DNA of 64,000 nt from Hyperoplus lanceolatus (Eukaryota > Chordata > Actinopteri > Uranoscopiformes > Ammodytidae): positions 7,368,501 to 7,432,500 of the forward strand of contig CM049410.1 in NCBI GenBank assembly GCA_026929865.2. Reading direction: 5' to 3'. The notes beneath the pieces are model-generated. The model was given only the letters and a program-made list of their open reading frames with translations. It was not told the origin of the DNA and searched no databases. The translations under genes and the position numbers were made by a program. Shown here in pieces: positions 53,911 through 64,000 of the stretch; position 1 is the stretch's first letter, and every line of letters starts with the position of its first letter.

Positions 53911-54512
53911 AATCACAATTTCAAACTATTCAAAATCTGATTTATTAGAAAAAAAATTCCAGGTCCCTTAGTAGAATTAGGCTTAATCTGAACCCAACCT
54001 TTAGCTCAACTGGTTCCAAAATATTTTCCTATCAGACAATATGCAAAGCTGATACTTCAATATGTCACATTTTACTCTTAAACTAAAAATTGTTATATAA
54101 CAAAATTAATAACATATTACAGAAATACATTTTGCCTGAAATTAATATCACGCGCAATCACACCAGAAGATAAGATTATGATTATTTGTTTTTATTTTAT
54201 TAAAATGAACACACAGCAAAATGATATCTTTAACAAATACAGCAAATCATTTGAACATACACACTGTACAGGTGGGGTGTTGAGTGTCACCACGTCACAT
54301 ACATATCCCAAAGTTACATTAAATTGATGCTGCATATCCGTTCCCTGAGACAGATAAGTGAAAGACATTTTCCAATGGCACAGAAAGACTTCAAATTGCC
54401 CTTAAGGATGTAATGACTTATTTCAGTGGGTGTGTATGTAAAGTGCAGGCCTGTGGGCTAGACTGACTACACTCTACCGACACCTGTTATTAAAACCACC
54501 TACTGGAATTAC

Positions 54513-54515
<3 letters not shown>

Positions 54516-54579
<64 letters not shown>

Positions 54580-54668
54580 CGAGTGGGAATCGGTTTAATC
54601 TCAAAGAACATTATGAAGGAATTTCCTGGGTTGAGAGGCATAGAGAAAAAGAGAGAGTTAGAGAGAGA

Positions 54669-54705
<37 letters not shown>
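54516..54705. repeat. (GA)n microsatellites
   Basis: GA runs at 54,516-54,578 and 54,651-54,705, with a further short one at 54,848-54,872. Purine-only strands of this kind can form triplex DNA. Confidence 0.95.
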
Positions 54706-54708
<3 letters not shown>

Positions 54709-55194
54709 CAGTGTTGAGATGAAGGTCTTCTTAGTCCACAGTCTCCTTTTCTCTGTGCCAAAAAGCACATAATTGAAGGCCTCGCTTTGGGTTTGGGAAG
54801 GCAAAAAGGAGGGACGGACAGACAGGGACCGAGAGCAGAAAGAATAAAGAGAGAGAGAGAGAGAGAGAGAGAAGAAAAGAGAGCGGGGGAAGCCACGTCC
54901 ACATGTATGACTCACTATTCTTCCCTCCCCTGCAACTCCCCTCGCTCTATAACCCTTCCTCTATGACACTCTTTCTTTGCTCCTTGTCTCTGTCTCTCGC
55001 TCTCTGTCAATGAGGTCAAACTGAACTGAGAGCTGCACTGATCTTCCCATGAAAGCACCACTGGTTGTATGTATTCATAGTAGGCTACCACTGAAGTACT
55101 GAAGTGAAAGATTTCCGATTGTTGGGGCATGAGTTGCCCCTGAGCAAGGCACTGATTTCCTTCGCGCACACAGACAGACACGTAGACACGTACA

Positions 55195-55343
<149 letters not shown>

Positions 55344-55639
55344 GTCTGTCTTTTGATGTGCATGCCAAGGTAAACTCAGACAGGCTCGAGGAGGGTGTCT
55401 GCCATCTAAATATATAGGTGTGTGTAAGGTGTGTATGTGTGTGTGTGTGTGTGTGCGTGGCACGATTGAAACCGCAAGAAAATTGCAGAAAAAAACTGAA
55501 AACATACAGCAACGAGGCAAACTCTTAAAAATGGCCAAACTCTACAGAGTTATTCTAAAGTGTGAGTTGGACGTGAAGCCAGTTTTCATCATTGTGTTAT
55601 GCACAACGCACCCAGAAACCCATTCTTTTTCTTAAACTA

Positions 55640-56770
55640 TGCATCTTATATGAGTTATATTACAACAGTTACTTCCCGATACTTTGTTACTGGGGAGTAG
55701 CTTTGTATTTGTTAACAAAGACTTTGTTCATTTCACTCATTCATCCATACGTATGTGTTATCTACCTTTATGAGCCTTGAATCTGTCATTAATTATGTAA
55801 GAAGCGTTAAAGGCTACACTGATAGGGCAGCTCTATATTTATATCTAGTAGTATGTTGTATTCACACGTTAGAAATGTTAATTTGGTATCATTCATCAAC
55901 GATACATTTAAAAGTCCATTTAATAGCTTACTGTAAAAAGATTAATAAGCAAATAAACAAGGCTGAGACTTTACAGGGTGCTTACAAGTTCAGCCTATGG
56001 TGAGCAACATGTTTCGAGTCATGTAAGTTCCCGTAGTGGAAAAGAGCCAAACTCTTCATTTTTTTACTTTTTCAACTTGTTGCATTTGATAAGTAAATTA
56101 TGGCAAGTTAGCATTGTCATTGTGAGCATGTTAGCGTGCTCACCATTTAGCTCAATGCACCAATGTGCCCATATACAGGCTCACAAAACTGATAGCTTGA
56201 ATGTAGCCCTTTGGTCTGGTCTTATCATCGCCATATGTTTCTGCCTAAATCTTCCTCTCTCTTTCTATGCTCTGATGCAGTCGAAGTTTAGGAAACCTAC
56301 ACAGCGGACTGGTGAGGGATGCTGTAGAGTTCAACGCATTCCAGACAGCAAACTAGGGATGGACAGGCAGACAGAGAGACAGACAGACGTACAGACAAAC
56401 AGACGTACAGACAGACTGACAGATGGGGCGGTGTCTTCTTCACAGGCTCTACATCAGCATAGGGAGACCCTCCAGTCACAATGCAACATGCCAGCACCGT
56501 TGGGGTGACATCACTCATCAGCAGCCAATCACATTCTCAAACCAAAAAATTTAAATAAATGTTTAGGATGCGTGTACATTTGCAGGGCATGTCGCTCTCA
56601 GCTGTGAAGCATGGTGATAGGTCAAACATCCAATCGGAATCTCCTTGTGTAGAAAAGGAAGGGTAACATGCAAAATCAAAGAAGAAAGTCTTAAAGTCTA
56701 TAAAGGATGGGATGGATTAAAAGGTAGAGAGGAAGAGGCCGGCGGAGAGTGAACAAATGGAAAAGCAGAA
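55640..56770. other. Intergenic, no gene seen
   Basis: Contains an AGTTAGCATTGTCATTGTGAGCATG repeat-like patch (56,105-56,165) and a short CAGACAGA-rich patch (56,360-56,420). No exon is supported. Confidence 0.45.
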
Positions 56771-56910
56771 TGAGGAGTGACTCAGTCGGTACAGCCAAAG
56801 AGAGAGAGAGAGAGAGGAATGTTTAACACACTTTATGCCTCTCTGTTGCACTTACTCTCTCTGTTTCCCAACATGCAAAGCATATCGAACCCATCCCCCC
56901 ACTCTCCTGT

Positions 56911-56911
56911 C

Positions 56912-56951
<40 letters not shown>

Positions 56952-56971
56952 GCGCACGCGCACGCGCACGC

Positions 56972-57038
<67 letters not shown>
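56911..57038. repeat. (CA)n with a CGCA core
   Basis: CA units flank a central stretch rich in CGCGCACG (56,950-56,976). Alternating purine-pyrimidine sequence throughout makes it a strong Z-DNA candidate. Confidence 0.95.
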
Positions 57039-57040
<2 letters not shown>

Positions 57041-57559
57041 GAGCAGACGGGTTGAGGATGGAAACTATGAGCAGTGCGCTGCTGCCAGACAGCACAGAGA
57101 GAAACCATCAGCAGAAGGAAAATATCTAGTAATGCTGTGACTCAGGCCCTTCTATTCTCTTCTCTTCTATGCCATTCTACTGTATTTGACTTTCTTTTTG
57201 TTTAAAAAAGGGAATGATGTACACTCACATTTTGATTGGAAAGTGTTAACATTATTGGTTTGTCAGATTGTGGTAATGCATTTTTAAATGCAATGTAATA
57301 GTTTGACATTTTAAGAAAACCAACTCAGCATTAAAGGTGCCCCGAGGAACATTCAGTTTGTGTTAATTTTTGCACCCCATTTGGACAGAAGCGGAAGCGT
57401 TTTTACGACTCCAGGTGTAGTTTCTGGGGGAGTGTACCCATGACAAAGGCATTAAGACAAACTATATAAAAATAGCATAATTTGGATATAGATAGATATG
57501 ATATGTTAATTAATCAGATTTTGAGGTGCTGGATGGCATATTTTGTCACCATTGGACAG

Positions 57560-57680
57560 GGCCAAGCTAGCTGCCTGCTCCTTCAGTCCACCAGTCCCGT
57601 TTACAGTGCCTTGTCTAAGCTAAGCTAACCGACTGTAGCTTCAAATTTAGTACACAGACGTGACAGTGGTATATGAACTA
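57560..57680. repeat. Dispersed repeat (AGCTAACCGGCTG family), copy 2
   Basis: CTAAGCTAAGCTAACCGACTGTAGCTTC and GACAGTGGTAT match the family seen at 53,790-53,910. The flanks are not conserved. Confidence 0.55.
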
Positions 57681-58962
57681 TTTCATCGAACATCAAATAA
57701 ACTGAATATGCATGATATTGCTCTTATAGATTTTTCCGCCTCAAATCCCATGATTACCATAGTTTTTATGTTTCATAAAAATGTGTATGTATGGATATCT
57801 ATTTATCAGAAGAAAATTGGGATGAAATTGCAATCTTATGTGAAGACCTGAGCTGCACTACCCATATGTAAGCTAACCTGCTGGCTACATGCCCAACACA
57901 CGTCCAGACAAAGTGGAGTTGTGTACACAAAGTACCCCGCCGCCCGGGGGCACACAAACAGCCAGGCACAGTGCTCTGATGATAATGATAAGGTAAGGTG
58001 GTGTTAATTGGTGTGAAGTAGTAGCATGCGATGTCTCTCCATTCAAAGTTCACCGGGCTCATGAGTCTGGTGTCGTCAAACAGCGGTAAGCCTTCCAGCA
58101 AAACACACACAAACACAAACAAACAAACAAACAAGCACACACACACACACACTCACACACACGTACAGCTATAGCATGGCATCATTTTATCGTGTGTCTC
58201 TGATTACCACCATCTGTATAGTAAAGGATAAGCTGTCCATGGATAAATCAAACAACAGAAAAAAAAACTAAAGCGAACAAATAGGTTTCTTTCGCAAAAC
58301 AACTTTGCACTGCAATTGCTTAGAGCTGCACACAAATATACAGTACATAATATCACTGGAAACCTTATATTTTAGCCCTCAGTCTAAAGCAAGCAAACAG
58401 GAAGGCATGATTATTCTTGAAACATAAAAAAGTCTTGCTAATGATTAGTGGAAACAGAATAGAAAGCAAGAAAGAATACTAAGCAAATGTAATCATAGTT
58501 GCAATGAGCAATATTAGATTTTTTTTAATAACTAAAGGTAAAATGAGCCAGATGGATGTGTGTTTTTCTGAAGGACAATGAGACAGTATCCGAATTTATA
58601 GCAACCATTTTACAAACAGATTTAAGGAGGTACTGTATATTCTCAGTCAACAGCAGAAATCCTGCCACAACTGCAAAGAGTGAGTTAGTAGCAAACACAG
58701 TCTCAGGTAAACTGATTAGATTAGACTTCCACATGGCTGCAGAGCCAAACACATAGAGGCTGTCCTGTGTGCTCAGAGGATACAAAGTGCAAACATGTAA
58801 CTTCATCCATTGCTATGATGAAGTAACATATTTGCATGTATTTTATATATTTCTTCAGCTACAGCCACAATTGTGATCAGTTACGTCTTTCAGGGTTCCT
58901 CTGTGTTTGAGAATAAAGAGCTCCGCCCCCTCTGACTGTATCACTATTGACACTGTAATAAC

Positions 58963-58964
<2 letters not shown>

Positions 58965-59003
<39 letters not shown>

Positions 59004-59092
59004 ATGTGTGTGTTTTCGTTAATGACGTGCCATAACCTCCTGCTTTCCTCCATTTCCTGTGTAGTAAATCCACAGCCTCCAGTCTCCTGTCA

Positions 59093-59151
<59 letters not shown>
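58965..59151. repeat. Two (TG)n microsatellites
   Basis: TG runs at 58,965-59,000 and 59,097-59,151. Confidence 0.95.
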
Positions 59152-59154
<3 letters not shown>

Positions 59155-59417
59155 TGCCTTTACCTCATCGTGCGCTTAGGCGCCATTTTCATGCACTTAA
59201 AGAGGCACACCTGCTGTGTTCTGACCAGAGAGGTGATGTTAAACTCAGGTTTAGCTGATTAAGGTAAGCCGACTGCCTTCAGACCAAAAACAACATCCTT
59301 GTAAAAAAAAATAAAAAAAATTGCATTCTCGTTAGGATGTTGCTGCCTGCATTGTGATTGGACTTCAATGCACTAGAAAGGTGAATTGACAACAAACACC
59401 TCAGGTGAAGTGAAGGC

Positions 59418-61060
59418 AATGCAATGCAAGGCAATTGTATTTATATAGCACGTTTCAGACACATTCAAGGTGCTTCACAGGGTCAAAATTAAAATACATC
59501 AAGTATAGAATACACATACAAAAAAAGAACTCTGGTAGGTTCAAAACAGATCAGCAGATCGGTCATGTATTTTGGCCCTAGACCATTTAGGGCTTTGTAA
59601 ACCAACATCAGTCATTTGAAATCAATTAGTTGGTTGACAGGAAGCCAGTGTAAAGACTTCAGAACTGGGGTGATGTGATCCACTTTGTTGGTCCTAGTGA
59701 GAACTCGAGCAGCAGCGTTCTGAATTAGCTGAAGCTGTCTGATTGATTTTTTAGGAAGGCCTGCAAAGACAGTTACAGTAGTCAAGTCTACTAAAAATAA
59801 ATGCATGGACAAGTTTTTCTAAGTCCTGCTGAGACATAAGCCCTTTAATTCTTGATATGTTTTTAAGATGGTAGTAGGCTGACTTAGTAATTGATTTAAT
59901 GTGTTTTTTTTAAATTCAAGTCTGAATCTATGACTACACCAAGATTTCTGGCTTGGTGTGTGCTTTCTAACATAACATATTTCAGCTATGTACTGACTTT
60001 TAATTGTTCATCCCTGGCACCAAAGACAATGACTTCAGTTTTGTCGTTGTTCAATTGAAGAACATTTTGGCACATCCAGTCATTGATTTGTTCAATGCAC
60101 TTACTCAGTGCTTGTATCGGACTATAGTCTCCTGGTGATATGGTTATGTAAATGTGTGTGTCGTCTGCATAATTATGGTAAAATAATTTGTTCTTGTTCA
60201 TAATCTGAGCTAGTGGGAGCATGTAGATGTTAAACAGAAGAGGCCCAAGAATGGAACCTTGGGGGACCCCGCATGTAATATTTGTTCTCTCGGATGTGAA
60301 ATTGCCTATTGATAGATAATAGTCTCTGTCCTTTACTGTAAGTAGGATTCAAACCAGTTTAGTACAGTTCCAGAAAGTCCAACCCAGTTTACAAGTCGGT
60401 CTAGTAGTATATTATGGTCAACTGTGTCGAATGCAGCACTGAGATCCAATAAAACTATTACAGAGCTTCTGCCACTGTCTGTGTTTAAATGGATGTCATT
60501 GAGGACCTTAACCAGAGCGGTCTCAGTGCTGTGGTGTTGACGAAAACCTGACTGAAAGACATCAAAGCAGTTGTTCAGTGCCATGTAGTTATTTAGCTGT
60601 TGATAAACAGCTTTTTCAATGATCTTGCTTAAAAATGGTAGGTTAGATATGGGCCTATAATTGCTCATGAGTGATGTATCTAGATTGTTCTTTTTTAGGA
60701 GTGGCTTGATGACTGCTGTTTTCAGGGCCTTTGGGAATACACCTGTCCGAAGGGACATGTTGACAATTTCTAGGACATCTGAGGCCATGCAGTAAAAAAC
60801 TGTTTAGAAAAAGCCTGTGGGCAGAATGTCAAGGCAACAGGAGGAGGAGTTCAGGTGTTGTATAATGTCCTCCAGGTTTTTCTGGTTAATCAGACAAAAT
60901 TCTATCATGGCATCTGGATTGATTTTAAGTGGGCACAGGGATAAAACATGTCTTGAACCCGGTATTGATGCGGTAACAGCTTGTCTAATTTTATGCATTT
61001 TGTCAGTAAAGAAGGAGGCAAATTCATTGCAGTGAAAGAAAGCAGGACAGTCTTAGGGGG
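59418..61060 (-). pseudogene. L2-like LINE, 5'-truncated reverse transcriptase
   Basis: The minus strand encodes, in pieces, KFASFFTDKMH-type sequence (near 61,010), then SNYRPISNLPFLSKIIEKAV (RT domain start). VLLDLSAAFDTVDHNILLDR (motif A), YADDTHIYITISPGD (motif C) and NAAARVLTRTNKVDHITPVL (C-terminal) follow. A GTATTTATATAGCACGTTTC stretch near 59,438, on the plus strand, is the 3' end. The order and motifs fit the L2 clade. Frame breaks near 60,330, 60,240 and 59,980 and the missing 5' portion make it inactive. Confidence 0.85.
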
Positions 61061-61069
61061 GTATAGTGC

Positions 61070-61935
61070 TTTCTTTGCACACAATGTGAATGATACATGG
61101 GTTTGTTTTTCGGTTCTCTTTCACATCTATCATTTCCTCTGGTTCCGATGAGTTGGTGAAGCGAAACAAAAATTGCAGCGGATTAAACCATGTGAGAACG
61201 TTTTTTTCACTCATTGGTCAGATGTGTCTGGGGCGGGAGCTATAACATAGTTCCTGAACTTCTCTAGAATGATGCGGAATTTCCATGTTGGAAAACTCGA
61301 TAGAAACCACAGGAGGTAGATCGTCTTCCTCATCCCATTATGCAATGCACAGCTATCTACAGGAGCCTGTTTAGTCCAAAAATACTCTGTGCTTTCTTCA
61401 GCTGGGATGGATTGAGTTCTCACCTGTGCAAACCCTGCATCATCTCCCTGATGAGGTCTGTTCATTCCTCAATGCTTTAGACAGCACATAGTACACTCCT
61501 TTATATCATAGTGAGTGAACATCTCGAGAGTCAACAGAAGCCGGATCCAGCAAAAGAATTGATGAACACAGTCATTCCATACGTGGCTGGAGTGTGTTGT
61601 ATCATCACTCTATGTGCCGTTAAAAAAAGGAAAGACATGACAAGCTGAGTGGGAGTGGGCGGAGTTAAACCATTCCCCTACATTCAGATCAAATGACTCC
61701 TCCACAGTGAGAGCTCTCCGGCTCTCCAGCGCCCCACAGCTCCGTTAGCCCATGTTTACCCTCCACTGACTGTTAGCCAAGCCCACAGCACCAGGAAAGG
61801 GAAGAGACAAGAGACACAACACACAAGCACGGCCACATTTATCTCTGCGGTTACACACCTACCATTCCTGCCCAAACATACAGCAGCTATACGAGATAAG
61901 ACACACTTACACACACACAAACACGCACGCAAACA
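61070..61935. other. Intergenic, no gene seen
   Basis: Sequence beyond the 5' truncation of the LINE. A minus-strand frame at 61,211-61,465 has no recognisable domain. Confidence 0.4.
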
Positions 61936-61940
61936 CAAGC

Positions 61941-62064
<124 letters not shown>

Positions 62065-62520
62065 ATCCAGACAAATCAGCAGTGAAGAGATAACAGTCAA
62101 ACTGAGCGGTAATGTTTTGTTAACATAACAGATCAGTGATGTGCCAAACGTGTGTGTTTGAGATTGTGTTGTAATGTTTACTATACTTTGTAGCATCAAA
62201 TCACACACTATGCTCTTTAGATAAGCCGCACTGTTGCTTTATCTCAGTGTAATCTGCTCCATAGCTATAGTACTATTCCACCAACATTTTTTTTCCTCAA
62301 AGGTTTTGTTTTTACAACATATGGAAATGTTCAGGCCTGCATTCAGGTATGGTTACGACCAGGAGACAGACTTAAAGTGGCCGCCGCTGCCCTCTGTCAC
62401 CCAAATGAGAAAGACCTGATGGGAAAACTAGGAGGACTTTGGACTGGTGGGTCTGGGGGTCCTGGCTAAAAAGCTAAAAGAGTAAAGGGATATCCTGAAT
62501 TAGGGAGGAGCGTGTTTATA

Positions 62521-62522
<2 letters not shown>

Positions 62523-62614
<92 letters not shown>
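62523..62614. repeat. (TG)n microsatellite
   Basis: About 46 TG units. Confidence 0.97.
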
Positions 62615-62617
<3 letters not shown>

Positions 62618-62933
62618 GGGTCACTCTGAGAGACATCACTGGGCATCCACTGGCAGAGGTTGAAGGTCGGGGCTGGTAATGTGTCGGTGGGGGTGGAACA
62701 GTTGCCGGCTCTGACATGGTAAAAGTTTTACCAGCTGCCTTAGCTCCAGGCTCAGGACTCCTCCATTAATTCCTTGGAGTTTGTTTTTATCACCCTTAAA
62801 GTACCATGGGGGGTGGGTAGGGCTCTGCTACATACAGTGAAGAATGTACTCTGTATGTTCACTTTAACATGATTTGTCATGAGGAGACTTTTGATTTACC
62901 ATTACAAATATTTATAGATGGATTAGGTTGTTG

Positions 62934-63086
62934 GGATCTGGATGTGAGATGGTCCACTAGTGTCTGTCCTTCTGGGGCCTTTGAACGTAAATCCTGCCTC
63001 CCATTTGCCTCCAACATGTGGTTTCTCCATCACTGGTGAAAACAGTGCCTCATTGGCTAAGAGGTCAGTGACCCCGCCAGCCTGTG
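62934..63086 (-). CDS. Possible terminal exon of an unidentified gene
   Basis: On the minus strand a long pyrimidine tract ending TTTTCACAG (just above 63,080) is followed by an open frame: AGGVTDLLANEALFSPVMEK, then GGKWEAGFTFKGPRRTDTSG, ending PSHIQIPTT and a TAA stop. The polypyrimidine-acceptor-frame-stop arrangement is what a last coding exon looks like. I cannot identify the protein, and no upstream exon was found within the window. It may be coincidence. Confidence 0.25.
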
Positions 63087-63189
63087 AAAACACACACAGC
63101 AAAAGAGGGAAAGTCAAGGTGTGGCTCCTCCCATCCACTCTAATGTTAATCATCGTCATTTCCTCATCGCACGGTACCTGCAGCAAGAG

Positions 63190-64000
63190 GCAACTGGACT
63201 ACATTACCCAGAAGTGCCTTATTATTAACCTGCAGTGATTAAGTCCAAATCCTACTGCAGACAACCTTTAAAGGGCCATTGGTTGTTTGTGCATGTGTTA
63301 TTACTCGGGGTAATTGTTCAGTCCTGCAGGAGTGAGCCTGACACTCTCTGGCATTCCAACAAATGAGGCTTTAAAATTAAACAAGTGCCAGTTTGCTCGG
63401 AGTCACAAGATATGTGCATAATGACAACCAAAAGTCATACTGTGGGCAAACGTATCACATCATAAAGATGAAAATATGAAAATAGTTACGTATCATAAAG
63501 ATAATGCGGATGTTTTTGGCACTGAGAACTGTATTTAGCATACAGGATTCTGAAAGGGAGCTGTATTTACGCAGGTCCTTACAAAGTCATGAAAAGTCTG
63601 AAATCAAATGATCTGAATTTAAGGCCTTAAAATATCTAACACGGTCTTTAATATGATTTTGACAGGTCTTCAAATTGTTTGGATTGGGAAGTTAGCGTTA
63701 CTTATATAAAGGTGCTCAAAATTCAGGCTGGTTTTTAACTGTAGAATGCTAACGCTAAATTGATGTTAATGGGAAAGATGCTTTCAGTTCTCCAGGCCGG
63801 TTCACAGAGTTAACATGAGGTGATGAGGACTTCCAGGCGGCCCTGCCCATACAGCTCTCAGAATAAACTCTCCTCTCTCACTCTATTTCCAGCCCCCTTT
63901 CTTCTTTCTTTTCCTTCCTTGTGTTCGAGGTCTGCTACTGCAAGCTTTTTTCTTTTTCTCTTTTTTCTCCATGCTCTGCTCCTTCTCCCTGCTTTGAACT
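63190..64000. other. Intergenic, no gene seen
   Basis: No coding exon, RNA gene or recognised transposon. A pyrimidine-rich (CT) stretch begins near 63,880 at the window end. Confidence 0.45.

Overview
The window is vertebrate nuclear DNA, almost certainly from a teleost fish. The reasons are spliced genes with GT-AG introns, a T-cell-receptor locus with recombination signals, a complete fibrillar collagen gene, fish-type SINEs and LINEs, and very many long CA/TG microsatellites. Both real gene systems read on the minus strand.

Region 1 (about 1-16,040) is part of a T-cell receptor beta (TRB) locus. Read on the minus strand (right to left) the order is V gene segments, one D segment, then four J segments. 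The constant region must lie beyond the left edge. Three V segments look functional: leader exon, intact V exon with the Cys/Trp/Cys framework, and a 23-bp-spacer recombination signal (5,145-5,624; 7,817-8,308; 10,467-10,953). Three others are relics. The D segment (1,442-1,451) is flanked by a 12-RSS and a 23-RSS. Because the segment has the same form as mammalian TRBD, this identifies the locus as beta rather than alpha or gamma. Three J segments look usable and one is broken. Transposons have moved into the locus: a tRNA-derived SINE next to a V relic, a short inverted-repeat MITE, and a decayed R2-superclade retrotransposon that is itself split by a 1.6-kb hAT-type element with an exact 8-bp target-site duplication.

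Region 2 (about 17,560-39,690) is a complete type I collagen alpha-1 gene (col1a1, probably the col1a1a copy). I can place 49 coding exons that sum to 4,347 coding bases (1,448 residues). They encode a signal peptide, a VWC domain, the N-telopeptide, a 1,014-residue uninterrupted Gly-X-Y helix, the C-telopeptide and a C-propeptide with eight cysteines. A TATA box, the conserved stem-loop over the start codon, a 1.5-kb 3' UTR with alternative poly(A) signals and a perfect miR-29 site give its regulatory frame.

Region 3 (about 39,700-64,000) is intergenic. It is dominated by microsatellites, SINE copies, an L2-like LINE (59,418-61,060), a second LINE 3' end (48,615-48,965) and other dispersed repeats. 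One possible terminal exon of an unidentified gene sits at 62,934-63,086. No other protein gene could be supported there.

The notable large-scale observation is that the V end of TRB lies only about 1.5 kb from the 3' end of col1a1, in the same orientation. I found no unknown enzyme system. The most rewarding parts are the compact TRB V-D-J layout, the nested transposon and the collagen gene's regulatory elements.
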